Below, piece after piece: positions 1-7,825 of a DNA stretch of 25,988 nt. The first letter of the stretch is position 1, and each line of letters opens with the position of its first letter. The DNA lies in IMG/VR virus record IMGVR_UViG_3300030104_000569, positions 1 to 25,988 of that record. One strand, 5' to 3'. Below the pieces are notes generated by a model that did no database searches, was not told the origin of the DNA, and saw nothing but the letters and a program-made list of their open reading frames with translations. Origin of the DNA: a virus. A program made the translations under genes and the position numbers.

Positions 1-891
1 TTCTGCAAATGTAAATGTTTCCATCTCCATTGGCATTTCCATTTCAAATTGTGGTTCTTCGTTAAAAGTAAATGTTTCTTCCTCAAAGAAAAATTCTTCC
101 ATGTCTTCAAAAACTTCTTCTTGTAAGTCTTCTAACGCTTCCTCAACATTGTCCAAAGCTGTTGAAGTTTCTGTATCTAATACAGTATTGTCATAAGTCA
201 TTGTAAGTTTAGCGCCCAAAAGATTTGGTCCACCTCTGCTCGATGTACCTGTATTATTATCAGTGCCACTCCAGGACCAATCTACTTTGTTAGATCCTGT
301 GTTGTTATATATAACTTGATCATTGTATTGACCACAATTAGCTGAAACACCTGCAGAAGAAGATGTTGGATAACCATTACAGTTTCCTTTAAACCCATCT
401 ATATCTGTTCTTGTTTGAGTTGTGGTTGATAGCACCGTGCCACTTGAGTCTTTTAATTGAATGGTTATGGTATGTGAATCTGTGTTTCCAGTATCACCTT
501 CACAATTACCGGCTTCATGGTCACAGTTTGCAATGTCTATGTAGTTATTAAGAGTAATACCATTATCTAACATCTCTTGAGTACGAGTATTATTAGTTAA
601 AGCAATATCATCTACAGACAATGTTGCAGTGCCAGTAACTTCAAAATCTCCACCCACATTATGTTTATAACCACAATTAGATTGAGAAGCAGAACAGGTA
701 ACAGTAAAACCATTTAAATCAGAACCATTAGAAACATATCCCGAACTTCCAGGGTTAATTTGATCTGTAGAACTAGAGTTCCAGTCTACACCATCTCCTG
801 CGTTAGGAAGTAAATTATTTGTTGTTATTTCTTCTGCTGAAGTTGTAAAGGTTAACATCGTCAGCAAACTTATTAATACGATAAAACGCAT
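1..891 (-). CDS. Secreted protein with signal peptide and acidic C-terminal part (3' end beyond left edge)
   Basis: The frame is open from an ATG at 891-889 to the window edge, giving 297 codons with no stop, so the C-terminus is missing. A Shine-Dalgarno AGGAG lies about 8 nt upstream of the start. Residues 1-19 form a typical signal peptide: a positive start, a hydrophobic core, and a TSA|EE-like cleavage site. The mature part is rich in Ser, Thr and Asn and carries several Cys pairs (around residues 65-72, 120-128 and 160-173), which could form disulfides outside the cytoplasm. The visible C-terminal 50 residues are very acidic, with alternating Glu, Phe and Met. It is the last visible gene of the replication-side block, directly after another signal-peptide protein, so the two may act together in the periplasm or at the cell surface. 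I do not recognise a domain and infer no function beyond export. Confidence 0.72.
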   Translation of the reverse strand, partial: MRFIVLISLLTMLTFTTSAEEITTNNLLPNAGDGVDWNSSSTDQINPGSSGYVSNGSDLNGFTVTCSASQSNCGYKHNVGGDFEVTGTATLSVDDIALTNNTRTQEMLDNGITLNNYIDIANCDHEAGNCEGDTGNTDSHTITIQLKDSSGTVLSTTTQTRTDIDGFKGNCNGYPTSSSAGVSANCGQYNDQVIYNNTGSNKVDWSWSGTDNNTGTSSRGGPNLLGAKLTMTYDNTVLDTETSTALDNVEEALEDLQEEVFEDMEEFFFEEETFTFNEEPQFEMEMPMEMETFTFAE

Positions 892-928
892 ATCCCGCTC
901 CTATTATTATTATTGTTAACCAAATCAT
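818..928 (-). CDS. Possible 36-residue membrane peptide overlapping the next gene
   Basis: The ATG at 928-926 overlaps the TGA stop of the upstream gene (ATGA), and the frame runs 36 codons before a TAA. Residues 2-15 are hydrophobic (IWLTIIIIGAGYAFY) and a short charged tail follows. It overlaps the first 74 nt of the secreted-protein gene that starts at 891, in a different frame. ATGA coupling is common in this window and favours translation. The long overlap and the lack of a Shine-Dalgarno sequence argue against it. Treat it as a candidate only. Confidence 0.25.
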
Positions 929-1662
929 CTAACGTTTTTTAAATTTTTAAGTTCTTCTTTAATTTTATCTTTAGCAGCTTCTCTATCTGCTTTTTCAAAT
1001 TCTTTTGTCATCTTAGCTTCTTCTTCAATTTTTTTTTTTTCAGCTATTGCCGCTTCTTTAGCTATTTTTTCTTCTTTGTCTTTTCTAGCTTTCATACGTT
1101 TTACATATAAATCATAGTCTGGTCTTTCATGATCATACTTAGACCATAATGCTTGAGCTTCTTTTCCAATTCTACCATCGATGGGACATGGAGTGCCTGC
1201 TTGTATCATTGACTCAAACACACGCTCATCTTGGCAAAGAATAGCAACTGCTGCTACCTTCATACCAAAATCATTAAGTATTCTTGCTAATTTTAATCTT
1301 TCACAGTTTTCATCAATTACATGTTTTCCACCAGAAAGACCAATACCAAATGTTTGAATACCTGCAGAAACTCCAACAGCGCAAACATCTTGAGTCATAG
1401 AATTATATGATGGTGCAGATGCTGACGGCGGTGCAGATTTTATATCTGAATTTGTAGTGTTGTTAGTTGTTGAGGTAGATTCAGAACCGGATTGATATGT
1501 AGTTGTGGCAGTTGAAGTGTATCCTCCTTCAATTGCTGTATTAGATCCGGATGTGTTTGTTTGTGTAGAACCACCATAAGCTGGTTTTACGCAAAAAGCC
1601 AATAAGGTCATTAAAATAATTAATATACCTGTAAAATAATAGTTCATCCTGTTAACTTCCAT
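925..1662 (-). CDS. Secreted protein with conserved Cys core and charged coiled-coil tail
   Basis: The protein has 245 residues. The N-terminal 30 are a signal peptide or anchor (hydrophobic stretch about 8-24). A low-complexity Ser/Thr/Asn/Gly region runs from about 30 to 85. A compact core at about 90-170 holds four Cys in the pattern DVCAVG, ENCERLK, ILCQDERVF and GTPCP. The tail from about 180 to 245 is Lys/Glu/Ala-rich and predicted helical. From memory, the same order (signal, Ser/Thr/Asn linker, ENCER and CQDERVF core) recurs in many marine phages, where it has no assigned function. The ATG at 1662 overlaps the stop of the upstream Cys-rich gene (TAATG). A second ATG at 1647 could also start the signal peptide. 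A role in altering the host envelope or in superinfection exclusion is speculation. Confidence 0.8.
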   Translation of the reverse strand: MEVNRMNYYFTGILIILMTLLAFCVKPAYGGSTQTNTSGSNTAIEGGYTSTATTTYQSGSESTSTTNNTTNSDIKSAPPSASAPSYNSMTQDVCAVGVSAGIQTFGIGLSGGKHVIDENCERLKLARILNDFGMKVAAVAILCQDERVFESMIQAGTPCPIDGRIGKEAQALWSKYDHERPDYDLYVKRMKARKDKEEKIAKEAAIAEKKKIEEEAKMTKEFEKADREAAKDKIKEELKNLKNVR

Positions 1663-1829
1663 TATTTTTGTTTAACCTCGTTTTCGTATGACATATCGGT
1701 CCCATGATCTTGCTTTTTCTTATATGTTCTTTTACATGCACAATTATCGCAAGCACAAATACCATATTCATCTGCATGTAAATCTCCATCGCAATGGCAG
1801 TCGTGATGACATTTTTTACATTTAGTCAT
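1662..1829 (-). CDS. Cys-rich 55-residue putative metal-binding protein
   Basis: I chose the ATG at 1829-1827 because a GAGGAG Shine-Dalgarno at 1838-1843 sits 8 nt upstream. The open frame extends further, to 1910, but would then overlap the upstream gene heavily. The first 33 residues contain eight Cys (4, 7, 11, 13, 25, 27, 30, 32) in one CxxC and three CxC-type pairs, plus several His. The C-terminal 20 residues are charged and lack Cys. The spacing looks like a small zinc ribbon or metallothionein-like metal-binding fold. It overlaps the upstream gene by 8 nt and the downstream signal-peptide gene by TAATG. No signal peptide is present, so it probably acts in the cytoplasm. Metal binding is inferred from composition and the biological role is unknown. 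Confidence 0.7.
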   Translation of the reverse strand: MTKCKKCHHDCHCDGDLHADEYGICACDNCACKRTYKKKQDHGTDMSYENEVKQK

Positions 1830-2472
1830 TTTTTTTCTCCTCAATCTCGTAAAAAAATTTATCAGTATCTTCTGTTCTCCATTTACGAGTATCTTCAACA
1901 TTCCATTCACTTGTTTGTACTTTCCAGTCAGGAATCTCGTCCTTAACTGTAAATGATGGGATGTCCCAAATTAATCTATTGTTTGGCTGTGCCGCATAGT
2001 TGCCGTCATCTAAGGCAAGTATATGTGCGCACTTATGTTCGTGCGGTATTTCAGAATGATCTGTATCTATTATATTACTCTCTGGATGTGCAAAGTCAAC
2101 TGTGAAAAGGTATGCACCATAATGCCATTTTTTATCTTTACCAATATATTTTCCTGATTGTCCATCTAAGATATCGTAAGAAGTAACAGCAGGATAATAA
2201 CTAAAACAATTCCATAGCTGCAGTTCATCAAGTCGTCGCCCAGGTACTTCTTTTGGATCAAAACCTCTTTGTATAAACGCAGAGATAGGCAATCTATAAA
2301 AGATTGCACCATTTTCCATAATCGCATGAAAGAGTATAGGGCGACCTGTGATTGATGTAAGGCCAAATACAATGCAGTCTTCAGTTTCGCCGTGATGCTT
2401 TTTAAGATCGTAAAGATATTCTCTTCTGATCTGTGCATAAGTCACAGGTATGTTTGCATTTAAATAGGCCAT
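1822..2472 (-). CDS. Conserved marine-phage protein of unknown function (216 aa)
   Basis: This is a soluble 216-residue protein with no membrane segment or signal peptide. From memory, its N-terminus (MAYLNANIP...RREYLYDLK) and the following CIVFG...GRPILFHA segment are typical of a family widespread in marine tailed phages that has no known activity. The central part is rich in aromatic residues (WHYGAYLFTVDF), a His-rich HEHKCAH segment lies near residue 145, and the C-terminal 40 residues are charged with repeated Trp. The start at 2472 has no clear Shine-Dalgarno sequence. The preceding 34-residue gene ends only 9 nt upstream, so translation may be coupled. It lies between the DNA polymerase and the secreted proteins. 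Coding status is confident; function is not. Confidence 0.82.
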   Translation of the reverse strand: MAYLNANIPVTYAQIRREYLYDLKKHHGETEDCIVFGLTSITGRPILFHAIMENGAIFYRLPISAFIQRGFDPKEVPGRRLDELQLWNCFSYYPAVTSYDILDGQSGKYIGKDKKWHYGAYLFTVDFAHPESNIIDTDHSEIPHEHKCAHILALDDGNYAAQPNNRLIWDIPSFTVKDEIPDWKVQTSEWNVEDTRKWRTEDTDKFFYEIEEKKND

Positions 2473-2481
2473 GTGTCATAA

Positions 2482-2586
2482 TTATTTAATTAAATTATAT
2501 ATTATAATTATTGCAACAACAGCTACTCCAATTTGTACTTTTCTATCAGACTTAACTTTTGCCACTATTTTGTTTATCATTTCCAT
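2482..2586 (-). CDS. 34-residue single-span membrane peptide
   Basis: The ATG at 2586-2584 has the best Shine-Dalgarno I found in the window (AGGAGG, about 7 nt upstream). That site is embedded in the last codons and stop of the DNA polymerase gene. The peptide begins with a short Lys/Arg-rich amphipathic stretch (about residues 5-17: NKIVAKVKSDRKV). One hydrophobic segment follows (about 19-30: IGVAVVAIIIIY) and it ends NLIK. The layout predicts an inner-membrane peptide with its basic N-terminus in the cytoplasm. It fills the otherwise empty gap between polymerase and the 216-residue gene. It is too short for routine gene callers. Function is unknown; small holin-like or membrane-anchor roles are possible. 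Confidence 0.65.
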   Translation of the reverse strand: MEMINKIVAKVKSDRKVQIGVAVVAIIIIYNLIK

Positions 2587-2588
2587 AA

Positions 2589-4484
2589 TTAACCTCCTGG
2601 TTTATTATATATATCTCCCCAACTGTTTCCAGATTCATAATCTACTTTATTAGGGATCTTTAACTTAACAGCATTTTCCATAATCTCAATAATTTTTTTA
2701 GCTTGTTTATCTGATTCAACAGAAATATCTAATTCATCATGTATTTGTATGTGTGGCACAATACCTTCTCTATATAAATTTAACATAGATTGTTTTGTCA
2801 TGTCGGCTGCACTACCTTGTATTAATTTATTTAATGCTTTGTAAGTCATAGCTCTTCTTATATTTGCTTTTGTAGCTTTAGGATATTTTTTAAAGTATGC
2901 TGCCTCTGCATCTGCTTTACTCATTGGTGCAACAAATTTACCGTTGTTCCATTCCGCTATTTCCCATTTATCAAACCTACATTTTCTACCACCAAATGTT
3001 TTTATGTACCCAAATGCAGCACCATCTCTTGATATTGCATCCATAAGATCTTTTACAAAAGGCACGCTATCATGATATTTGTTAAATAATTTTACTGCTT
3101 CTTCTTTTGTAGACAAACCTAACTCTGCTTGTAGTTTAGCTTTACCCATACCATAAAATAATCCGAGGTTAATTGTTTTAGCTTGTGTTCTCGATATGTT
3201 AGCCATGTTTGCAACAGTTTGATGGAAGTCTACTGTATTGTTTTGAAACCTTTCTACAATTTCAACTACTTCTTCATCACTTTTAAATTTTGTAGCTGCA
3301 TAGTGTACAACTAGTCTTGGTTCTTGCTGACTGTAATCAAAACATCCCCACTTGTGATTGTGTTCTGGTATAAATAATGATCTAATCATTGGCCCCAGCT
3401 GCTTGTTCCTCGCTGGAATTTGCTGAAGGTTAGGATTAGAATATGAAAATCTACCAGTTACCGTGCCCCCACTATCTCCTCTAATAGGATTAATATCCGC
3501 ATGTATTCTACCTTTATACTGATACTTAATTATAGTATCTATAAATGTAGTATGTGCCTTGTTTATTTCTCTAGCTTTTGCTATTCTCTGCACAACAGGA
3601 TTTGTATGCTCTTGTAAAAAATTTTTAGTAAAGGAGGGAGCTTTTGTTTTTGCGGTTACTTCATAGTCTAATTTCAATTTATCAAAAACTTTGGCAATGC
3701 TTCTTGCTGCCCATATTTGAGGCTCTATTCCTGTTTCTTTTTTTACTTCTAGGAGTAACGTTTCTTCTTGTGATGCTAATTGTTTCTTTAATTTATGAGC
3801 AGCTTCAACGTCTACGCGTACTCCCTTAAATTTCATATCAATTAAACACGGAAACAATTGTGTTTCAAGATCAAATACTTTTGTAAGATCCTGTGCTTTA
3901 ATTTCTTTAGATAATCTTTTAAACAAACTTAAAGTTAGCTCTGCATCTTTTTCTGCATAAGACCCCACATACATTGCAGGTAGTTTCCACATTTCAGCTT
4001 TAGCATCTATGCCTGCTTTATCTGCTGCAGCTCTTAGTGCTGTTTCATCTTTTACTTGATTAAGATAATCTAGAGATAAACTGTTTAATGAATACCAAAA
4101 TCTATTTTCATCTATAAGTGATGCCATAACCATTGTATCAACAATGTGGCCATTTATTTGCACTCCGTATGCTCTTAACCAACATACATCATACATTGCA
4201 TTGTGAAATAACTTTACGTTTGGTAGTGCACATACTTCTTTTATCCATCGCATTACTACAGCTTCGTCAAAAAAGTTTCCTTCTTTATGTCCAAAAGAAT
4301 AATAACCTGACCATCCTTCTACAGCTACAGCTATTCCTACAATTTCTCCTTCGCCAACTAATGCACCAGATCCTTTAGACTTTAGACCTGGATCTCTTGT
4401 TTCTAAATCTATTGCTATGTATTTGTGCTCTTTAAGGTCCGGAAAAGACTCTGGACTTATCCATTCCGTTTGAGCTTCAAACAT
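2589..4484 (-). CDS. polA: Family A DNA polymerase with 3'-5' proofreading exonuclease
   Basis: This is a replicative DNA polymerase of the Pol I (family A) type, 631 residues from the ATG at 4484, which overlaps the upstream stop as TGATG. A GTG one codon earlier is an alternative start. The N-terminal DnaQ-like exonuclease is complete: D26 and E28 (IAIDLET), D99 (FHNAMYD), Y176 and D180 (SYAEKDAE). The polymerase domain shows motif A with D383 (CFDYSQQEPR), motif B with R432, K436, L440 and Y444 (RTQAKTINLGLFYG), and motif C H582-D583-E584 (IQIHDELD). No 5'-3' exonuclease domain is present, as in other phage PolA. Position 440 corresponds to E. coli Pol I Phe762 and is Leu here. The gene follows the DUF3310 gene and, further upstream, the UvrD-like helicase and primase genes, so it belongs to the replication operon. 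Confidence 0.97.
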   Translation of the reverse strand: MFEAQTEWISPESFPDLKEHKYIAIDLETRDPGLKSKGSGALVGEGEIVGIAVAVEGWSGYYSFGHKEGNFFDEAVVMRWIKEVCALPNVKLFHNAMYDVCWLRAYGVQINGHIVDTMVMASLIDENRFWYSLNSLSLDYLNQVKDETALRAAADKAGIDAKAEMWKLPAMYVGSYAEKDAELTLSLFKRLSKEIKAQDLTKVFDLETQLFPCLIDMKFKGVRVDVEAAHKLKKQLASQEETLLLEVKKETGIEPQIWAARSIAKVFDKLKLDYEVTAKTKAPSFTKNFLQEHTNPVVQRIAKAREINKAHTTFIDTIIKYQYKGRIHADINPIRGDSGGTVTGRFSYSNPNLQQIPARNKQLGPMIRSLFIPEHNHKWGCFDYSQQEPRLVVHYAATKFKSDEEVVEIVERFQNNTVDFHQTVANMANISRTQAKTINLGLFYGMGKAKLQAELGLSTKEEAVKLFNKYHDSVPFVKDLMDAISRDGAAFGYIKTFGGRKCRFDKWEIAEWNNGKFVAPMSKADAEAAYFKKYPKATKANIRRAMTYKALNKLIQGSAADMTKQSMLNLYREGIVPHIQIHDELDISVESDKQAKKIIEIMENAVKLKIPNKVDYESGNSWGDIYNKPGG

Positions 4485-4747
4485 CACTTAGTTATTCCCC
4501 ATGAGTTTGGTTTTTCTTTTTTTTCTTCTTTCGGTTTTTCTGGATAGTCTCTATCAATTGCCATATCAATATAATGTTTAGCTTTTAGTAAGTCTTCTTT
4601 CTGATTTTTCTGCTTGTGCCTGCACAAATATTTTATAGCGTTTCCTTCTGCAAAGGGCAAGTTGTTTTTGTTTATAAACTCTGATGGCTGTATCACCATA
4701 GATCTATAGTGAGTTCCTCCTACTTGTTTTTTATATATGTCGCTCAT
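4484..4747 (-). CDS. DUF3310 family small protein
   Basis: The 87-residue protein shows the DUF3310 (Pfam PF11753) signature. GGTHY is at residues 10-14, a Pro-Ser-Glu-Phe segment follows, and then NLPFAEGNAIKYLCRH (about 29-44) and a DLLKAKHYID helix (52-61). The last 20 residues are a Lys/Glu/Pro-rich tail. Family members are frequent next to phage replication or nucleotide-metabolism genes. They have sometimes been labelled nucleotide kinase, but I know of no firm activity. The ATG overlaps the stop of the UvrD-like helicase gene (ATGA) and the TGA overlaps the polymerase start (TGATG), which suggests translational coupling of all three genes. Confidence 0.88.
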   Translation of the reverse strand: MSDIYKKQVGGTHYRSMVIQPSEFINKNNLPFAEGNAIKYLCRHKQKNQKEDLLKAKHYIDMAIDRDYPEKPKEEKKEKPNSWGITK

Positions 4748-6282
4748 ACTATTGGTTCTCCTATTGTGTAATGATAATCTGATGATGGTTGCATTATATG
4801 TAAATTTTCTTTTGCTCTTGTTGTGCCTACATAAAATAATCTATGTTCAGGATCTGGGTCATCATATGCTGCTCGATAAATAAATTCATCTTGTCCTTCA
4901 ACACCATAGTCTGTGAACAAACATATGTTTTCACATTCTTTACCTTTTGAACCATGTAAAGTAAGCAGTTGTATATTTGATTTATCCATTAAAGTATCTC
5001 CTCTTTCTAATAACGTTTGCATATATTCTTTTGTTTCTTCCGGAATATGCAATTGTTTCCAATCACCATCTATTAATAAACCATGATCTTTTTTTAATTT
5101 TTGTAAGTCTACACTCGTCTCTCGCTGCACGGTTCTACCATCAGAATAACCTCTTGCTACATGTCCTTTCTTAACTACTAAATGCGCGTAAAGTTTTTCA
5201 GCTTCTTCGGCAGAAACAGAAGCTCCTTGATTTAATCTTGTCCAAATTCGATAGACTTCTAATATAGAGTTGGGTAAATGTTTATTTGTTTTACCACTAA
5301 ACCTCATACCTAAAGAATAAAAATGCTCTGAAATATTTAGTAATAATTTGTTCGTTCTAGCCAATATCATCCACTCACCTTTAGAAAAATCAATCTCTTC
5401 TAGTATTTGATTATAGTGAACCATGCCTTCTGCATCTCTTGGTACCCATTTTTTCTTTATTCTAACACCAAGTCTATCTAATATCTTAACAGCTTCTTTG
5501 TGTACAGTTCTTGGAACTCTTCGTGATATTTCTTGATCGTCTCTTTCTCCTTCTTGCAACATAAAGCAATTAGGATCTGCTCCTTGAAACCCATAAATAG
5601 TTTGATCATCATCACCTGCTATGTAAGCTCTCTTGCAATTAGATTTTATATAATCAAAACACTTCCATTGATGTGGACTAAGGTCTTGGGCTTCATCGAG
5701 GAAGATGACATCGAGTGGAGGACATCTTTCTTCCTCGACAAACTTGTTGATCATATCATAGAATTCAATCATCTTAGATCCTTCTTTGTATAATCTTAAA
5801 TCTGTTTCTAATTGTATTGTAGTATCTACATCTACATCATGATGTTTCTGTAATTCAACAGTTGCACTTTCTATAGAAATTAATTTAGATCTTGCATATT
5901 GTATTATTTCTAAATGCTTGTTTTTATACATTGGATTACCCACCGCATCAGGTTTTGTTTCAAACGATATGTTTGTCCATTCTGGATACTCTTGTTTAAA
6001 TCTATTCCATTTTTTATTTTTAAGTAAATAAATGTTTGTATCTATACCGCATTCGTCTTTACCCATTTTATGCATGGTAGATATATGTTTTAGTTTTTTG
6101 TCAGGAAATAATTCTGAGATTCTTTCTTCTGCTTCTTCTGCTGCAGCCTTACTAAACGTAATATATATTATTTTTTGTGGGTCAGTATTATACTCATTTA
6201 ATTCTTTTTTTAAATAGTGGTTTACTAGTCTGTATGTTTTACCTGTTCCGGGTGGTCCCATTATTTTTTTTACTATAGCCAT
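4744..6282 (-). CDS. UvrD/Rep-like superfamily 1A DNA helicase
   Basis: This is an ATP-dependent 3'-5' DNA helicase by family. The 512 residues carry the superfamily 1 motifs in order: Walker A GPPGTGKT (9-16), motif Ia around YITFSKAAAEEA (40-51), motif II DEAQD (196-200), motif III GDDDQTIYGFQGA (223-235), a motif IV-like AR near 308-309, motif V LTLHGSKGKE (440-449) and motif VI YVGTTRAKE (484-492). At 512 residues it is much shorter than bacterial UvrD or Rep (about 670-720), with reduced accessory 1B/2B regions. It overlaps the primase stop by 10 nt and is followed by the DUF3310 and polymerase genes. Because no hexameric replicative helicase is visible, this may be the helicase that opens the fork for the phage polymerase; that is inference. 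Confidence 0.93.
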   Translation of the reverse strand: MAIVKKIMGPPGTGKTYRLVNHYLKKELNEYNTDPQKIIYITFSKAAAEEAEERISELFPDKKLKHISTMHKMGKDECGIDTNIYLLKNKKWNRFKQEYPEWTNISFETKPDAVGNPMYKNKHLEIIQYARSKLISIESATVELQKHHDVDVDTTIQLETDLRLYKEGSKMIEFYDMINKFVEEERCPPLDVIFLDEAQDLSPHQWKCFDYIKSNCKRAYIAGDDDQTIYGFQGADPNCFMLQEGERDDQEISRRVPRTVHKEAVKILDRLGVRIKKKWVPRDAEGMVHYNQILEEIDFSKGEWMILARTNKLLLNISEHFYSLGMRFSGKTNKHLPNSILEVYRIWTRLNQGASVSAEEAEKLYAHLVVKKGHVARGYSDGRTVQRETSVDLQKLKKDHGLLIDGDWKQLHIPEETKEYMQTLLERGDTLMDKSNIQLLTLHGSKGKECENICLFTDYGVEGQDEFIYRAAYDDPDPEHRLFYVGTTRAKENLHIMQPSSDYHYTIGEPIV

Positions 6283-7811
6283 GGTGATTTTTCTATTTTA
6301 GTTGTTCTTGGATTTGGTCTTTCTAATTTAATAGTAGGCATCTTTAATAACCTAATTGTTTTTGTGCCAACTTTAGGTGATGTTTCTTCTGCTTCAAATA
6401 AAGATTGTAATAGTCTTACTGTTTTTTGTTTAGGGTAAGTTCTTTCTGCCCACGATTTAGTTTTTAATAAATACTTCCAAAAATCTTTAAATTTAAAATA
6501 AGTAAAACCATCGGTATCTGTAAAAGCAATACCTCTCATAACATCTTTTAATTCTTTACCTGGAGTTTTATTTATATAGTCTGCTAGTATTTCTTTTAGC
6601 TGCACATCTAGTTTAGATGACGCTGGCGCAGGAATAGTTTCTAAATTAGCAAATAATTTTATAAGTAGCCTTCGCCACATATGTTTTGGTACAGGCATCA
6701 TTGGTTTACCTATTTGATTCATACACGCCAAAGAAAACTTTTCTGGATCGTGCAGTGTTGCATCATCCACTTCAACACTTTCGCCATCAATAGATGCAAA
6801 GTATATTGGTGGATCAGAATCATACTTTCTAATCTCTGTAATCTCTGGTGTAGGAGCATTATCGCCTACGCCAAATTGTTGTAGTGCACACTTTTTAGCA
6901 TCACAAAAACTATGTATAGGCTCATCCTTACATTTATAATTATATTCTTTACTATCTAAAGAACCTATTAAAGTATTTATTTCTGTTGCATCTAACGGAG
7001 GAGTCATAAATTGTTTGTTGTAAGTAAACATATAACTTTGCCATTCTTCTTTATCTGGATATCTTTTCTTTAAATAAACTCCAACATTATACATGCAGTT
7101 GTTTCTTTGACCATCTGGCACACCATCACTTAACAATGTAATTAAACAAGGAGGCATTCCTTTAAAAAGATCTGTTTCTTCTTTTTTGTTTTCTATTTTT
7201 AAATTATTTAATTGCTCTCCTGTTAAAGCTATCTCTTCATGTAGTTTAAAAAATTCATCTATCTTTAAAACATTACCATTTAAATCATATGCATATCTAA
7301 CTGTTCTTTCATTTGCATGATAAGGTAGGTTTAAAAAACTACCCGTGTCTCCACGATCTACTCTTATATAATCTTGTTTAGGAAATATTTCTGCACCTGC
7401 AAACCCCATTGCAGATGCAATAAGTTTTAGTTTTACTCTCATTACTGTTGCAGGAACAAATTCTTTTGTAAATAAAAATGCGTGCGCTCCGCCCGACTTA
7501 GATCTACAAACAATTATAGGTATGTTTTTTTCTTTTAGTTTTAATATAAATTTTTTATGATCAAATGGATAAGTGTCAATATCAATACATCCCCACTTAC
7601 ATTTGTTTTCTTTATTGATTGGTACAATACCTAATGCAGGATCTTTACCCTCTAGGTGTTCTCTCCATAATTTTTTAGTTACAGGATTTGATATTGTAAA
7701 TGATTTAGTTTTATGTTTACCTTTTTCACTGAATTGATCTGTCTTTACGGTTTGACCGTAAGCACTATTCAAGCCTTCAAATATATTTATAAATTTATCT
7801 AATTCAGTCAT
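6273..7811 (-). CDS. Archaeo-eukaryotic primase (AEP/PrimPol, TOTE-like) with Cys-rich C-terminal extension
   Basis: Start taken at the ATG 7811-7809; an in-frame GTG lies two codons upstream. Residues from about 40 to 170 match the AEP-type primase core. The order is W..H with GIVPI, the catalytic pair D77 and D79 (GCIDIDTY), the SGGxH motif with S106-G107-G108-H110, then AEIFPKQ and FLNLPYH. These last elements are typical of primases related to TOTE conflict-system primases. Residues of about 215-310 look like a PriCT-type helical module. It ends in a possible zinc site (C294, C303, C308, with H300 nearby). The C-terminal 190 residues are unassigned and show no Walker motifs, so no helicase is fused. 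It follows the putative SSB gene after a strong hairpin and precedes the helicase gene. It would make primers, and possibly extend them, for the phage polymerase. Confidence 0.85.
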   Translation of the reverse strand: MTELDKFINIFEGLNSAYGQTVKTDQFSEKGKHKTKSFTISNPVTKKLWREHLEGKDPALGIVPINKENKCKWGCIDIDTYPFDHKKFILKLKEKNIPIIVCRSKSGGAHAFLFTKEFVPATVMRVKLKLIASAMGFAGAEIFPKQDYIRVDRGDTGSFLNLPYHANERTVRYAYDLNGNVLKIDEFFKLHEEIALTGEQLNNLKIENKKEETDLFKGMPPCLITLLSDGVPDGQRNNCMYNVGVYLKKRYPDKEEWQSYMFTYNKQFMTPPLDATEINTLIGSLDSKEYNYKCKDEPIHSFCDAKKCALQQFGVGDNAPTPEITEIRKYDSDPPIYFASIDGESVEVDDATLHDPEKFSLACMNQIGKPMMPVPKHMWRRLLIKLFANLETIPAPASSKLDVQLKEILADYINKTPGKELKDVMRGIAFTDTDGFTYFKFKDFWKYLLKTKSWAERTYPKQKTVRLLQSLFEAEETSPKVGTKTIRLLKMPTIKLERPNPRTTKIEKSPWL

Positions 7812-7825
7812 TTCCACTCAGTGAC

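Noticed and set aside
1830-1910. 27-codon N-terminal extension of the Cys-rich gene
   Set aside because: It overlaps the upstream gene by 89 nt, whereas the internal ATG has a well-placed GAGGAG.
2166-2438. Minus-strand 90-codon frame inside the 216-residue gene
   Set aside because: Lies wholly within a conserved gene in another frame, without a ribosome site.
6273-7811. TOTE conflict (defence) system because of the TOTE-like primase
   Set aside because: The restriction endonuclease and fused helicase parts of TOTE systems are absent and the gene sits in a replication operon with polymerase; the primase type alone is shared.
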